Origin: Streptomyces fulvoviolaceus
GTDB taxonomy: Bacteria > Actinomycetota > Actinomycetes > Streptomycetales > Streptomycetaceae
Length of the DNA stretch: 64,000 bases
NCBI RefSeq assembly: GCF_000718165.1
Contig: NZ_JOEY01000028.1
Span: forward strand, 160,510-224,509
Direction of reading: 5' to 3'
The translations under genes and the position numbers were made by a program. The notes under the pieces were generated by a model. The model had not been told where the DNA came from. It made no database searches and saw nothing but the letters and a program-made list of their open reading frames with translations. Below are positions 36,390 through 46,765 of this stretch, piece by piece. The stretch's first letter is position 1, and each line of letters starts with the position of its first letter.

Positions 36390-36944
36390 CTACCGCCCGC
36401 GCAGTCGGCGTACGAGGATGCTCGCGTCTCCGCGGGACTCCAGATCGGCCAGCACGACGGCGACCGCCTCCCGCACGATCCGCCCGCGGTCGACCGCCAG
36501 CCCGTGCTCGCCCCGGAGCACCAGGCGCGCGTGCTCCAGATCCATGAGCTCCTCGGCGGACACGTACACGGTGATCTTCTCGTCGTGCCGCTCCCGGCCG
36601 CTGGGCCGCCGTGAGGGCGACCGTCCGCGCTTGCGGGACTGGGCGTTGCCGGCGGCCTGGGCAGAACCTTCCTGCGCCCCCTGACGTCGCCCGGAGCCGT
36701 CCGCGGCTCGGCTGCGGGACTCGCCCGCCTCGGCGTCGGCCGCGACGTGCTCCGCCCCGTCTCCGTCACCGCCCTGCGCGGGCACGGACTGCGGAGCGTC
36801 CTCGGAGGCCCCTCCGGCCCCGTCGGACTCCCCCGCGGGAGCCGGCACCCGGGCCTCGCCGTTGGCCCCCCGCCGGGGAGAGGACGCCTGGAGCGCCATC
36901 CCCCCTGTCGTACGGAACAGTTCGTCGGCCCCCGGCAGACTCAC
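36390..36944 (-). CDS. RHH-like protein of the parA-scp unit
   Basis: 184 residues from GTG 36944, GTGA-overlapping the parA stop (GTG 36956 alternative). N-terminus SLPGADELFRTTGG, a 100-residue Ala/Gly/Glu/Ser-rich linker, an Arg/Lys cluster (SRKRGRSPSRRPSGRERHDE), then a compact C-terminal domain KITVYVSAEELMDLEHARLV...RIVREAVAVVLADLES that resembles a ribbon-helix-helix dimerisation/DNA-binding fold. Located between a ParA-like ATPase and scpA, it is a candidate DNA-binding partner of that ATPase, as in ParA-RHH plasmid systems. This is inference from fold and position. Confidence 0.7.
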   Translation of the reverse strand: MSLPGADELFRTTGGMALQASSPRRGANGEARVPAPAGESDGAGGASEDAPQSVPAQGGDGDGAEHVAADAEAGESRSRAADGSGRRQGAQEGSAQAAGNAQSRKRGRSPSRRPSGRERHDEKITVYVSAEELMDLEHARLVLRGEHGLAVDRGRIVREAVAVVLADLESRGDASILVRRLRGR

Positions 36945-38119
36945 TCGGCGTGACACCGGGCGAGCACCTCCCTGGCGAGCTGGCGATAGGCGGCGGCGCC
37001 GACGGAGTTGGACGCGTACGTCGTGATCGGCTCACCGGCGACCGTGGTCTCCGGGAAGCGGACCGTGCGCCCGATGACCGTGTGGTAGACGTGGTCGTCG
37101 AAGGCCTCGACGACACGTGCGAGCACCTCACGGCTGTGCACCGTGCGCGAGTCGTACATCGTGGCGAGGATCCCGTCGAGCTCCAGCTCCGGGTTGAGCC
37201 GCTCCTGGACCTTCTCGATCGTCTCCGTCAGCAGCGCGACACCGCGGAGGGCGAAGAACTCGCACTCCAGAGGCACTATCACCTTGTGCGCGGCCGTCAG
37301 AGCGTTGACGGTGAGCAGACCGAGTGAAGGCTGACAGTCGATCACGATGTAGTCGTAGTCGGCCATGAGCGGCTTCAGGGCCCGCTGCAGTGTCGACTCT
37401 CGCGCGACCTCGGAGACCAGCTGGACCTCCGCCGCCGACAAGTCGATATTGCTCGGCAGCAGGTCCATGTTGGGAACCGCGGTCTTCAGCAGGACCTCGT
37501 CGGCCGCCATGCCCCGCTCCATGAGCAGGTTGTAGACGGTGAGGTCGAGCTCCATCGGGTTGACACCGAGTCCAACCGACAGCGCGCCCTGCGGGTCGAA
37601 GTCCACGAGCAGCACACGACGGCCGTACTCCGCGAGCGCGGCACCCAGGTTGATGGTCGACGTCGTCTTGCCGACGCCACCCTTCTGGTTGCACATCGCG
37701 ATGATCTTCGCGGGTCCGTGATCGGTCAGCGGACCCGGGATCGGGAAGTACGGCAGCGGGCGACCGGTCGGGCCGATGCGCTCGCGGCGCTGACGGGCAG
37801 CGTCGGGCGCGAGCGTGGCCGCGTACTCGGGGTCGGGCTCGTACTCGGCGTCGGGGTCGTAGAAGTGCCCCTCGGGCAGTTCGTCGTAGTCGGCGATGTG
37901 GTTGTGGGGCGCGCCACTTCCGTCGCCGGCCATGGCGTTCACGTGATGGCCATCCATGCTCTGGTGTCCTGGCTGGGTCACCCTCGGGATTCGGTGACCC
38001 TGATGGGCTGCGAAGGTGCGCACCGCAACGGAGCCGACAGCCTCGAACCCCGCGGAGCCCTCGGCCCGTGCAGGCATTCCTGGTTGACCACCCCCGGGAG
38101 AAAATGTCGACTCATTCAC
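36941..38119 (-). CDS. ParA/Soj-like ATPase next to scpAB
   Basis: 392 residues from GTG 38119 with AAGGAGG 9 nt upstream. An unusual 130-residue acidic/His-rich N-terminus precedes the ATPase: deviant Walker A CNQKGGVGKTTSTINLGAAL, then LLVDFDPQGALSVGLG, YIVIDCQPSLGLLTVNALTA and RTVHSREVLARVVEAFDDHV. It is distinct from the oriC-proximal parA-parB pair of Streptomyces. The same gene order (ParA-like, scpA, scpB, rluB) is conserved in mycobacteria, so a link with condensin loading or chromosome dynamics is plausible. Confidence 0.88.
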   Translation of the reverse strand: MNESTFSPGGGQPGMPARAEGSAGFEAVGSVAVRTFAAHQGHRIPRVTQPGHQSMDGHHVNAMAGDGSGAPHNHIADYDELPEGHFYDPDAEYEPDPEYAATLAPDAARQRRERIGPTGRPLPYFPIPGPLTDHGPAKIIAMCNQKGGVGKTTSTINLGAALAEYGRRVLLVDFDPQGALSVGLGVNPMELDLTVYNLLMERGMAADEVLLKTAVPNMDLLPSNIDLSAAEVQLVSEVARESTLQRALKPLMADYDYIVIDCQPSLGLLTVNALTAAHKVIVPLECEFFALRGVALLTETIEKVQERLNPELELDGILATMYDSRTVHSREVLARVVEAFDDHVYHTVIGRTVRFPETTVAGEPITTYASNSVGAAAYRQLAREVLARCHAE

Positions 38120-38377
38120 AAGTCGTCTTACCTCCTTGGTGACCAGGAAACTTCTAGACAAGGTCAGCGTGGCACCATGCCGACGGTTGGCGACTCTATG
38201 GCGTGTCGGGTGTTCACAGCAACACAATCCGCCGGACCCGGCAGGATGTGTCGGCAATGAAACATCCCGCTGTCAAGGGCGTACGGCCGTCGCACGGCAG
38301 GTTTCACCGGTGTACGAATCGGTTCAAGGGTTACGTTCGAGGCGAGTTGGCCGAGAGCCGCAAAGTGACCATACACA

Positions 38378-38416
38378 CACCCGGCCGGACCTTGTCGGGC
38401 AAGGTCCGGCCGGGTG
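38378..38416 (-). terminator. ald terminator
   Basis: A perfect 17-bp stem (CACCCGGCCGGACCTTG and complement) with loop TCGGG, 96 nt past the ald stop and upstream of the parA-like gene on the same strand. Confidence 0.88.
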
Positions 38417-38457
38417 CGCGGTGTTGACGACCTGTGTTGACGTATCGCCTTTTCCCC

Positions 38458-38502
38458 CATGGTGACTTGGCACTTCGCCCATGGCGACTTGGCGCTTCAG
38501 CC
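38458..38502. repeat. 22-nt tandem duplication after ald
   Basis: CATGGTGACTTGGCACTTCG-CC followed directly by CATGGCGACTTGGCGCTTCA-GCC; about 18 of 22 positions match. It lies between the ald stop (38512) and its terminator. Function unknown, perhaps a recent slippage duplication. Confidence 0.7.
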
Positions 38503-38511
38503 ACCGAACGG

Positions 38512-39627
38512 TCAGCCGAGCAGGGTCTCCAGCTCGAGGTGCTCCAGGCCGTGCGCCTCCGCGACCTCGCGGTAAACGACCTTGCCGTCATGGGTGTTGA
38601 GACCCTTGGCGAGCGCGGGGTCACGGCGCAGCGCCTCGACCCAGCCGCGGTCGGCCAGCTCCACGATGTACGGCAGCGTCGCGTTGGTGAGCGCGTAGGT
38701 GGAGGTGTTGGGCACCGCGCCGGGCATGTTGGCGACGCAGTAGAAGACCGAGTCGTGGACCTGGAAGGTCGGCTCGGCGTGGGTGGTCGGGCGGGAGTCC
38801 TCGAAGCAACCGCCCTGGTCGATCGCGATGTCGACAAGGACACTTCCGGGCTTCATGCGCGACACGAGCTCGTTGGTGACCAGCTTCGGGGCCTTGGCTC
38901 CCGGGATGAGGACGGCGCCGATGACGAGGTCGGCGTCCAGCACGGCCTTCTCGAGTTCGAAGGTGTTGGACATGATCGCCCGGACCTTGGTGCCGAAGAC
39001 CTTGTCCGCCTCGCGCAGCTTGTTGATGTCGCGGTCGAGCAGCGTGACGTGGAAGCCCATGCCGACGGCGATCTGCGTCGCGTTCCAGCCGGAGACGCCG
39101 CCGCCGATGACGACGGCCTTCGCGGGCTGGGTGCCGGGGACGCCACCGGGGAGCACGCCGCGGCCGCCGGCCGAGCGCATCAGGTGATAGGCGCCGACCT
39201 GCGGGGCCAGCCGGCCCGCCACCTCGGACATGGGAGCGAGCAGCGGCAGGCCGCGGCTCGGGAGCTCGACGGTCTCGTATGCGATCGCCGTGGTGCCGGA
39301 CTCGATGAGCGCGTCCGTGCACTCCTTGGAGGCGGCCAGGTGCAGGTACGTGAAGAGCGTCTGGTCCTTGCGGAGGCGGTGGTACTCCTCGGCGATGGGC
39401 TCCTTGACCTTCAGCAGCAGGTCGGCCGTGGCCCACACCTCGTCGGCGGTCGCCAGGATCTTCGCGCCCGCGGCGACGTACTCGGCGTCCGGGATCGAGG
39501 AGCCGAGGCCGGCGCCCCGCTCGATGACGACCTGGTGGCCGTGGCGCACGAGCTCGTGCACACCGGCGGGGGTGATGGCCACCCGGAACTCGTTGTTCTT
39601 GACCTCGCGGGGGATGCCGACCTTCAC
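38512..39627 (-). CDS. ald: alanine dehydrogenase
   Basis: 371 residues, exactly the family length, from GTG 39627 (KVGIPREVKNNEFRVAITPA follows). NAD-binding VVIGGGVSGWNATQIAVGMG, substrate region YLHLAASKECTDAL with catalytic His and Lys, and SVLVDIAIDQGGCFEDSRPT. Reversible oxidative deamination of alanine to pyruvate, linking nitrogen and carbon metabolism. The promoter carries a dyad of the Lrp/AldR kind. Confidence 0.95.
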   Translation of the reverse strand: MKVGIPREVKNNEFRVAITPAGVHELVRHGHQVVIERGAGLGSSIPDAEYVAAGAKILATADEVWATADLLLKVKEPIAEEYHRLRKDQTLFTYLHLAASKECTDALIESGTTAIAYETVELPSRGLPLLAPMSEVAGRLAPQVGAYHLMRSAGGRGVLPGGVPGTQPAKAVVIGGGVSGWNATQIAVGMGFHVTLLDRDINKLREADKVFGTKVRAIMSNTFELEKAVLDADLVIGAVLIPGAKAPKLVTNELVSRMKPGSVLVDIAIDQGGCFEDSRPTTHAEPTFQVHDSVFYCVANMPGAVPNTSTYALTNATLPYIVELADRGWVEALRRDPALAKGLNTHDGKVVYREVAEAHGLEHLELETLLG

Positions 39628-39734
39628 GTCGATCACGGTCCTTGGCTCAGTGATGTGGGGCATTACAAGACATAACCAGGCGCGCAAGGGCACACCGGGA
39701 TACACCGCAGGAGAAGGTGCGGCAGAGCCAGTCT

Positions 39735-39767
39735 AATGAAGGTGTTCCCGCTGTCTAGCCTTTCATT
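39735..39767. promoter_or_regulatory. inverted repeat upstream of ald, AldR/Lrp-type candidate
   Basis: AATGAAGG-N16-CCTTTCATT, near-perfect inverted half-sites about 110 nt upstream of the ald start. The ald genes of actinobacteria are controlled by Lrp-family AldR (known in mycobacteria). The STAND gene ends at 39771 just beyond it. Confidence 0.45.
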
Positions 39768-39770
39768 GCA

Positions 39771-41846
39771 TCAATCTTCAGCGGGTGTACTACGGATTTC
39801 GCAGGTGTCAGCGTCTTGTTTCGGGAGATCGGGCTGTTCCGGCCCCGGCTCGGCCTGGGAAAGCTCCTCCCCCAGCAGCCGCTCGGCCGCGCCCCGGTGC
39901 AGCTGCGCGGCCGTGGGATCGCCGAGATGCTCCAGCGTGTCGGCGAGCCGCAGCTGCAGCGCGGCCTGCAGCCGGACGTCCTCCGCGCGGCGCGCCCACT
40001 CCACCGCCTCGTGGCAGGTGCGCAGCGACTCCTCGGGGTGTCCTGCGTACTCCTGAACGCGGGCGAGTTCGCTCAACGCCCGTGCGTGGGCGGCCACATC
40101 GCCGTTCTTGCGGTGCCCGGCGACCGCGGCCCGCCAGTTCCGCAGCGCCTCGCCGTAGCGGCCCGCATAGGTGTGTGCCGCGGCGATACGGCCGTACAGC
40201 CGGGCGGCGTCCGCGCGCTCGTCCCGGGCGAGGCGCTGGGCGAGGGCCCGGCCGAACCAGTCGGCGGCCCGGTCGTAGTCCCCGAGCTCCAGGTGCGCGC
40301 CGCCTACGGATTCCATCGCGCGGCCGGTCGCGTACGGGTCATTTGCTTCCCGTCCGGCGTCCAGCGCGGTGCGATAGCGCGCCAGCGCCTCCTCGGTACG
40401 GCCCGTCTGGGCGTCCAGGTCGGCGAGGTTCAGCAAGGCCGCCGCCCTCTCACGGGGCAGCTCTCGGCGCTCGGCCACGTCGAGGACGAGGCGGTGGATG
40501 CCGTAGAGGTCGGGGGCGGCGGCCTGGGTGCCGTAGTGGGCCACCATCGTGCGCACCAGCTGGGACATCAGACGCCTGGCCAGTGTGTCCAGCTCCCCGT
40601 CGGCGACCGCGAGGCGGGCCGAGGCGAGCAGGGCGGGCCGGCGGACGGTCAGCCAGTCCTCGGCGGCCCGGGGGCTCGGGAAGCGCAGGGAGCGCGGCAT
40701 GCCGAGGAGCTTCTCGCGAGCCTGCGGGCTGTCGGTCTCGGTGATCGCACGGCAGGACTGGAGCAGCCGTACGGTCCGCTCCAGCATCCGGGCGCGGGCC
40801 AGCTGCAGCTCGGCCGGACGGTCCTGGGTCTCGGCGAGGGCCCGCAGGAGGGGCTGCAGAGCGCCGGGGACCTCGTACTGCGGCAGCGGCGAGTCCATGG
40901 CGTGCAGCAGGCCGAGGGCCACGAAGTCGTCGAGGGTGGAGCGGGCGCCGTTGACCGAGCAGCCGGCGAGCGCGGAGGCGGTGTGCGGGTCGACCAGGCC
41001 GGCCGGCGCGAGGGAGAGCAGTCGCAGTATCCGGGCGGCGGGGCCCGGCAGGGACGTGTAGGCGAGGCGGAAGACGCGGCTCAGCGGCGTCCCTTCGTCA
41101 CTCTCCGCATGCAGGTGCTTGGCGAGGTCGGCGACGGCCGCCTTGGGGCGGGCGGCGAGCCAGCCCCCCGCCAGCATCAGCGCGGCGGGCTGGGCCTGGC
41201 ACCCCTCGACGAGCCCCTCGGCGGCCTGTGGGTCGACGGTGATCCGGACCGAGCCGGTGTGCCGGGACAGCAGCTCCAGGGCGGACTTGGTGTCGAGACC
41301 GCCCAAGGTGCACGGGCGGACGTCCGCGATCCCGGTCAGTGGGCCCCCGGAAACGGCGACGACCAGGCATTCCGGGGTGTCGGGCAGCAGGGCGTCGACC
41401 TGCTCGGCGGTCACCGCGTCGTCCAACAGGAGCAGCGCGCGCCGGTCGGCGAGGGCCTCGCGCAGGGCCGCGGTGAGGTCGTCCTCGGCGGCACCGGCGG
41501 GGGCCGGCACGTCGAGGGCGGTGAGCAGTTCCCGGGCGGTGCACTCGACGGGGACGGGGGTGCCGTCGGGCTCGCTGAGCCGGGCTCGCAGCACCGCGTC
41601 CTCGTAACGGTGCGCAACCTGTCGTACGAGTTCCTCGGCGAGCGCCGTGCGGCCCGAGCCGGGCCTGCCCGCGATGAGGAGCACGCGCGCGCGGGGCGCC
41701 TTGCGGCCGGAGATGGTGTCCAGACCCGCGCGCTCGATATCGGCGCGGAGCTCCTTCAACTCCCTTGTGCGGCCCAGGAATCGAGTCTGCTCAGGAGCGT
41801 CTGAGGACAGCTGTACGCCGCCTGTGTCCACCGCCTGATCCGTCAC
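39771..41846 (-). CDS. STAND/NB-ARC-type NTPase with TPR repeats
   Basis: 691 residues from GTG 41846 (GGGAG upstream). Residues 20-330 form an AfsR/NB-ARC-like NTPase: FLGRTRELKELRADIERAGL, Walker A GRPGSGRTA with Arg66 in place of Lys, Walker B ALLLLDDA, and a winged-helix-like segment (LLSLAPAGLVDPHTASALAG). Residues about 450-680 are TPR repeats (LLNLADLDAQTGRTEEALAR, ARLYGRIAAAHTYAGRYGEA). No DNA-binding or effector domain is attached, so it is a sensor/scaffold of unknown signal. It is the only gene between the Nudix and ald genes. Confidence 0.82.
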   Translation of the reverse strand: MTDQAVDTGGVQLSSDAPEQTRFLGRTRELKELRADIERAGLDTISGRKAPRARVLLIAGRPGSGRTALAEELVRQVAHRYEDAVLRARLSEPDGTPVPVECTARELLTALDVPAPAGAAEDDLTAALREALADRRALLLLDDAVTAEQVDALLPDTPECLVVAVSGGPLTGIADVRPCTLGGLDTKSALELLSRHTGSVRITVDPQAAEGLVEGCQAQPAALMLAGGWLAARPKAAVADLAKHLHAESDEGTPLSRVFRLAYTSLPGPAARILRLLSLAPAGLVDPHTASALAGCSVNGARSTLDDFVALGLLHAMDSPLPQYEVPGALQPLLRALAETQDRPAELQLARARMLERTVRLLQSCRAITETDSPQAREKLLGMPRSLRFPSPRAAEDWLTVRRPALLASARLAVADGELDTLARRLMSQLVRTMVAHYGTQAAAPDLYGIHRLVLDVAERRELPRERAAALLNLADLDAQTGRTEEALARYRTALDAGREANDPYATGRAMESVGGAHLELGDYDRAADWFGRALAQRLARDERADAARLYGRIAAAHTYAGRYGEALRNWRAAVAGHRKNGDVAAHARALSELARVQEYAGHPEESLRTCHEAVEWARRAEDVRLQAALQLRLADTLEHLGDPTAAQLHRGAAERLLGEELSQAEPGPEQPDLPKQDADTCEIRSTPAED

Positions 41847-42008
41847 GGGCCACACTCCCGTCCCACCGCACGCGCAAAGCCCGCCGGGACTCCGGTTCGG
41901 GCGTTTCCAGAGCCTAGTTCACGCTCTGCTACGTTCCGGGCGGAGCGCGGCGGACACGTCCCCCAATCGGATCAGCCGATCGTCAGACCGCAAGCACGTG
42001 GGGTGGGT

Positions 42009-42635
42009 TCAGGACTCGAAGGGTCGCGCCGGCCACGGCGCCTCAGCCGGCCGCAGCGCGTCCAGGCCGTCCGCCTGCTGCGCGGCGACGAGCGAAAGCA
42101 CGCCCACGACCAGGCAGTTGTTGTGCAGCTCGCCCGCGAGCACCCCCCGTACGAGTTCCTCGACGGGCACGCGCGCGTACTCCAGGTCGATCTCCTCGTG
42201 CTCGGCCTCGAAACGCTCGCCCTCGGCGTCGGACAGGTCCCGGGCCAGGAAGACCCGTACGGCCTCGTCGCAGCCGCCCGCGGTGGTGTAGACGTCGGTC
42301 AGCACCCGCCAGTCCTCGGCCTTGACGTGTGCCTCCTCGTAGAGCTCGCGCTGGGCGGCGTGCAGCGGATTCTCGCCGGGGATGTCGAGCAGGCCGGCCG
42401 GGATCTCCCACAGCTTCTGCCGTACGGGGTGGCGGTACTGGCGGATGAGCAGGACGCGGCCCTGCTCGTCGAGGGCGAGGACGGCGACCGAGCCGGGGTG
42501 GACCTGGTAGTCGCGGCGGACCACGGTGCCGTCGGGCATGACCACGTCGTCCGTGCGGACGGAGGTCTTGTTCCCCACGAACGGGGTCTCCGTCGCCCGG
42601 ATCTCCCACTCCTCCGGGGTGTCCTTGATCGTCAT
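42009..42635 (-). CDS. ADP-ribose pyrophosphatase-type Nudix hydrolase
   Basis: 208 residues from ATG 42635 with GGAAGGAC upstream. Nudix core: LIRQYRHPVRQKLWEIPAGL-LDIPGENPLHAAQRELYEEA, with the Glu-rich metal helix intact (the Gly after EEx is His here). GNKTSVRTDDVVMPDGTVVR at the N-terminus is typical of ADP-ribose pyrophosphatases, which convert ADP-ribose to AMP and ribose-5-phosphate. Same position as Rv1700 relative to pyrG in mycobacteria. The pyrG terminator lies between it and pyrG. Confidence 0.88.
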   Translation of the reverse strand: MTIKDTPEEWEIRATETPFVGNKTSVRTDDVVMPDGTVVRRDYQVHPGSVAVLALDEQGRVLLIRQYRHPVRQKLWEIPAGLLDIPGENPLHAAQRELYEEAHVKAEDWRVLTDVYTTAGGCDEAVRVFLARDLSDAEGERFEAEHEEIDLEYARVPVEELVRGVLAGELHNNCLVVGVLSLVAAQQADGLDALRPAEAPWPARPFES

Positions 42636-42659
42636 GCCCTGTCCTTCCGCACGTACAAG

Positions 42660-42698
42660 AAAAAAACCGGGGTGCGACCTTGAAGGTACGCACCCCGG
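42660..42698 (-). terminator. pyrG intrinsic terminator with T-tract
   Basis: Hairpin CCGGGGTGCG/CGCACCCCGG with inner ACCTT/AAGGT pairing, followed on the transcribed strand by seven T (42666-42660). A classical rho-independent terminator, rare in such GC-rich genomes. Confidence 0.9.
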
Positions 42699-42717
42699 CA
42701 ACCGTACAACTGGTGTG

Positions 42718-44385
<1,668 letters not shown>

Positions 44386-44895
44386 GGCCAAGAGGGGGCT
44401 CCCGTGGTCGCGGTCTGGGGTGCGGTGCGGCTGCCGAGCCGGAATTTCCGGAGGTGCCGTCGCTGCGGTTCGGGGGTTTCGTGCCCACCGGTCCACGGGC
44501 TACCAGGGTATCAGCGCCTGGACGAGATGGCTTCCGGCCACGCTCTGCACACGCGTCGACACGGACCCGCACGAGTGCACCCGTTTCTCACCCGTTGCTC
44601 ACCCGTTCAGCTCAGCCGCGTTACCCGGAGCGGCACACAGATCATCTACGTGCGTCGTATCCTGCTCGGACACTCGCTGCCGAGCCCGGCCGGAATCACG
44701 GCATCACCCCCCGCCCGTAACCACCGGAACAAAGAGAGCTCGTCAGTCCGTTGAGCAACAGATGTCGTTTTGCCTCACAGCGGCAGGACTGTTTTGCTTC
44801 ATCGCTCAACGACGCATGACAAAGACCCCTTGACCGCACTAGCGACAGCCCCCGTTTTCCCCGGGGGCGACGTGGCCGTTCGACTGGAGTTGCAC
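44386..44895. other. 510-nt divergent region between pyrG and GH15
   Basis: No credible small gene. The most regular signal is a set of 11-bp direct repeats at 44575-44607. The A/T-richer stretch 44745-44835 near GH15 is the likely promoter area for that gene. Confidence 0.5.
44575..44607. promoter_or_regulatory. three 11-bp direct repeats, PHO-box-like
   Basis: GTGCACCCGTT, TCTCACCCGTT and GCTCACCCGTT follow each other without gap; CACCCGTT recurs at 44578, 44589 and 44600. Contiguous 11-nt units are the layout of Streptomyces PhoP boxes, but the unit fits that consensus only partly. Another regulator binding one face of the helix is equally possible. Confidence 0.4.
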
Positions 44896-46698
44896 GTGGC
44901 CGGGCGCATCGAAGACTACGCACTCATCGGAGACATGCAGACCGCCGCCCTGGTCTGCCGGGACGGCACAGTGGACTGGCTGTGCCTGCCCCGCTTCGAC
45001 TCGCATGCCATCTTCGCCGGGCTGCTGGGCACCGAGGAACACGGCTTCTGGCGGCTCGGCCCCGCGCACGCGGCCGACGCCGAACCGCCCACCGCGGCCC
45101 GGCGCAGCTACCGCGGCGACTCGCTGATCCTGGAGTCCGAGTGGGACACCCCGCGCGGCACGGTCCGGGTGATCGACTTCATGCCCCCGCGTGACGGCGC
45201 CCCCCAGCTGATCCGCATCGTGGAGGGCGTCTCCGGCCGCGTCCCGATGCGCTCGGCCCTCAGGATGCGTTTCTCCTACGGCCGTGTCGTGCCGTGGGTG
45301 CACAAGCACGAGGGCCGCACGGTGGCCGTCGCCGGCCCGGACTCCGTGTGGTTCGACACAGAGGCCGAGACCTACGGCAAGTCCCTGACGACGTATGCCG
45401 ACTTCACGGTCGCGCCAGGTGACCGGATCGCGTTCACCATCTCCTGGGAGCCCTCGCACAAGCAGCCGCCCGCGCTGCCGGAGCCGGAGCAGTCGCTGCA
45501 GGCGACCGAGGACTTCTGGCGGGACTGGGTCGAGCACTGCACGTACCACGGCCCCTACCGCGAGGCGGTGATCCGCTCGCTGATCACCCTCAAGGCGCTG
45601 ACGTACGCCCCGACGGGCGGCATCGTCGCCGCGCCCACGACCTCCCTGCCCGAGGAGATCGGCGGTGTCCGCAACTGGGACTACCGCTACACCTGGCTGC
45701 GGGACGCGGCGATCACCCTCTCCTCGCTCCTGCGCACCGGCTACCGCGAGGAGGCCCGCGCCTGGCGCGAGTGGCTCCTGCGGGCCGTCGCCGGCGACCC
45801 GGAGAACCTGCAGATCATGTACGGCATCGCGGGCGAGCGCGAGCTGGGCGAGGCCGAGCTGGACTGGCTGCCCGGCTACGAGAACTCCGGCCCGGTGCGC
45901 GTGGGCAACGGCGCGGCGCACCAGCTCCAGCTCGACGTGTACGGCGAGGTCACCGAGGCCCTGCACCTGGCCCACATGACGGGTCTGGCCCGGAACGACT
46001 ACGCGTCCCTGCTCCAGCTGAAGCTCATCCGCTACCTCGAGGACCACTGGGACGAGCCGGACGAGGGCATCTGGGAGGTGCGCGGCCCGCGCCGTCACTT
46101 CGTGCACTCCAAGGTGATGGCCTGGGTCGCCGTCGACCGCACCATCAAGCTCATCGAGTCCGGTGACGCGGACGGCCCGCTGGAGAAGTGGCGCGAACTG
46201 CGCGACGACATCCACCGGGACGTGTGCGAGAAGGGCTACGACAAGGAGCGCAATACCTTCACACAGTCGTACGGCTCCAAGGAGCTGGACGCCTCGCTGC
46301 TGCTGATCCCGCAGATGGGCTTCCTGCCCCCGGACGACAAGCGCGTGATCGGCACGATCGAGGCGATCCAGCGCGAGCTGTCCACGTCGGACGGCTTCAT
46401 CCTGCGCTACCCGACGGACGGGGAGGAGGCGGGCGTCGACGGCCTGCCCGGCGACGAGGGTGCCTTCCTGGCCTGCTCGTTCTGGATGGCGGACGACCTC
46501 GCGATGATCGGCCGCGTCGACGAGGCCCGCAAGCTGTTCGAGAAGCTGCTGGCCCTGCGCAACGACCTCGGTCTGCTCGCCGAGGAGTGGGACCCGCGCC
46601 TGCAGCGTCAGGTCGGCAACTTCCCGCAGGCTTTCAGCCACGTTCCGCTCATCGACACGGCGCTGCGCCTGACGGCGTCGGGGGCGTACGGCGGCTGA
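44896..46698 (+). CDS. GH15 family glycoside hydrolase (glucoamylase/trehalase-like)
   Basis: 600 residues from GTG 44896 (GGAG upstream; GTG 44872 alternative). N-terminal beta domain (IEDYALIGDMQTAALVCRDG, VDWLCLPRFDS), C-terminal (alpha/alpha)6 barrel with the catalytic Glu segments SLPEEIGGVRNWDYRYTWLR and NGAAHQLQLDVYGEVTEALH. In actinobacteria, GH15 proteins of this length include intracellular trehalases and glucoamylases. No signal peptide, so cytoplasmic trehalose or maltodextrin turnover is likely. Substrate undecided. Confidence 0.88.
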   Translation: MAGRIEDYALIGDMQTAALVCRDGTVDWLCLPRFDSHAIFAGLLGTEEHGFWRLGPAHAADAEPPTAARRSYRGDSLILESEWDTPRGTVRVIDFMPPRDGAPQLIRIVEGVSGRVPMRSALRMRFSYGRVVPWVHKHEGRTVAVAGPDSVWFDTEAETYGKSLTTYADFTVAPGDRIAFTISWEPSHKQPPALPEPEQSLQATEDFWRDWVEHCTYHGPYREAVIRSLITLKALTYAPTGGIVAAPTTSLPEEIGGVRNWDYRYTWLRDAAITLSSLLRTGYREEARAWREWLLRAVAGDPENLQIMYGIAGERELGEAELDWLPGYENSGPVRVGNGAAHQLQLDVYGEVTEALHLAHMTGLARNDYASLLQLKLIRYLEDHWDEPDEGIWEVRGPRRHFVHSKVMAWVAVDRTIKLIESGDADGPLEKWRELRDDIHRDVCEKGYDKERNTFTQSYGSKELDASLLLIPQMGFLPPDDKRVIGTIEAIQRELSTSDGFILRYPTDGEEAGVDGLPGDEGAFLACSFWMADDLAMIGRVDEARKLFEKLLALRNDLGLLAEEWDPRLQRQVGNFPQAFSHVPLIDTALRLTASGAYGG

Positions 46699-46765
46699 AC
46701 AGGACTGCTGAACCGGGCCCGCCTACGCTGGGAAGCCTCAGCCCCTGAACGGAAGGGGGCGCCTC

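Larger units (their letters stand above)
38120..38511. other. 392-nt gap between parA-like and ald genes
   Basis: It holds the parA-like promoter region, the ald terminator (38378-38416) and a 22-nt tandem duplication (38458-38502). A 74-codon frame at 38203 reads straight through the terminator hairpin and is not believed. Nothing else was recognised. Confidence 0.6.

Noticed and set aside
38203..38427. Small frame between parA-like and ald genes
   Set aside because: It reads through the perfect 17-bp ald terminator hairpin and has no ribosome site or typical codon bias.
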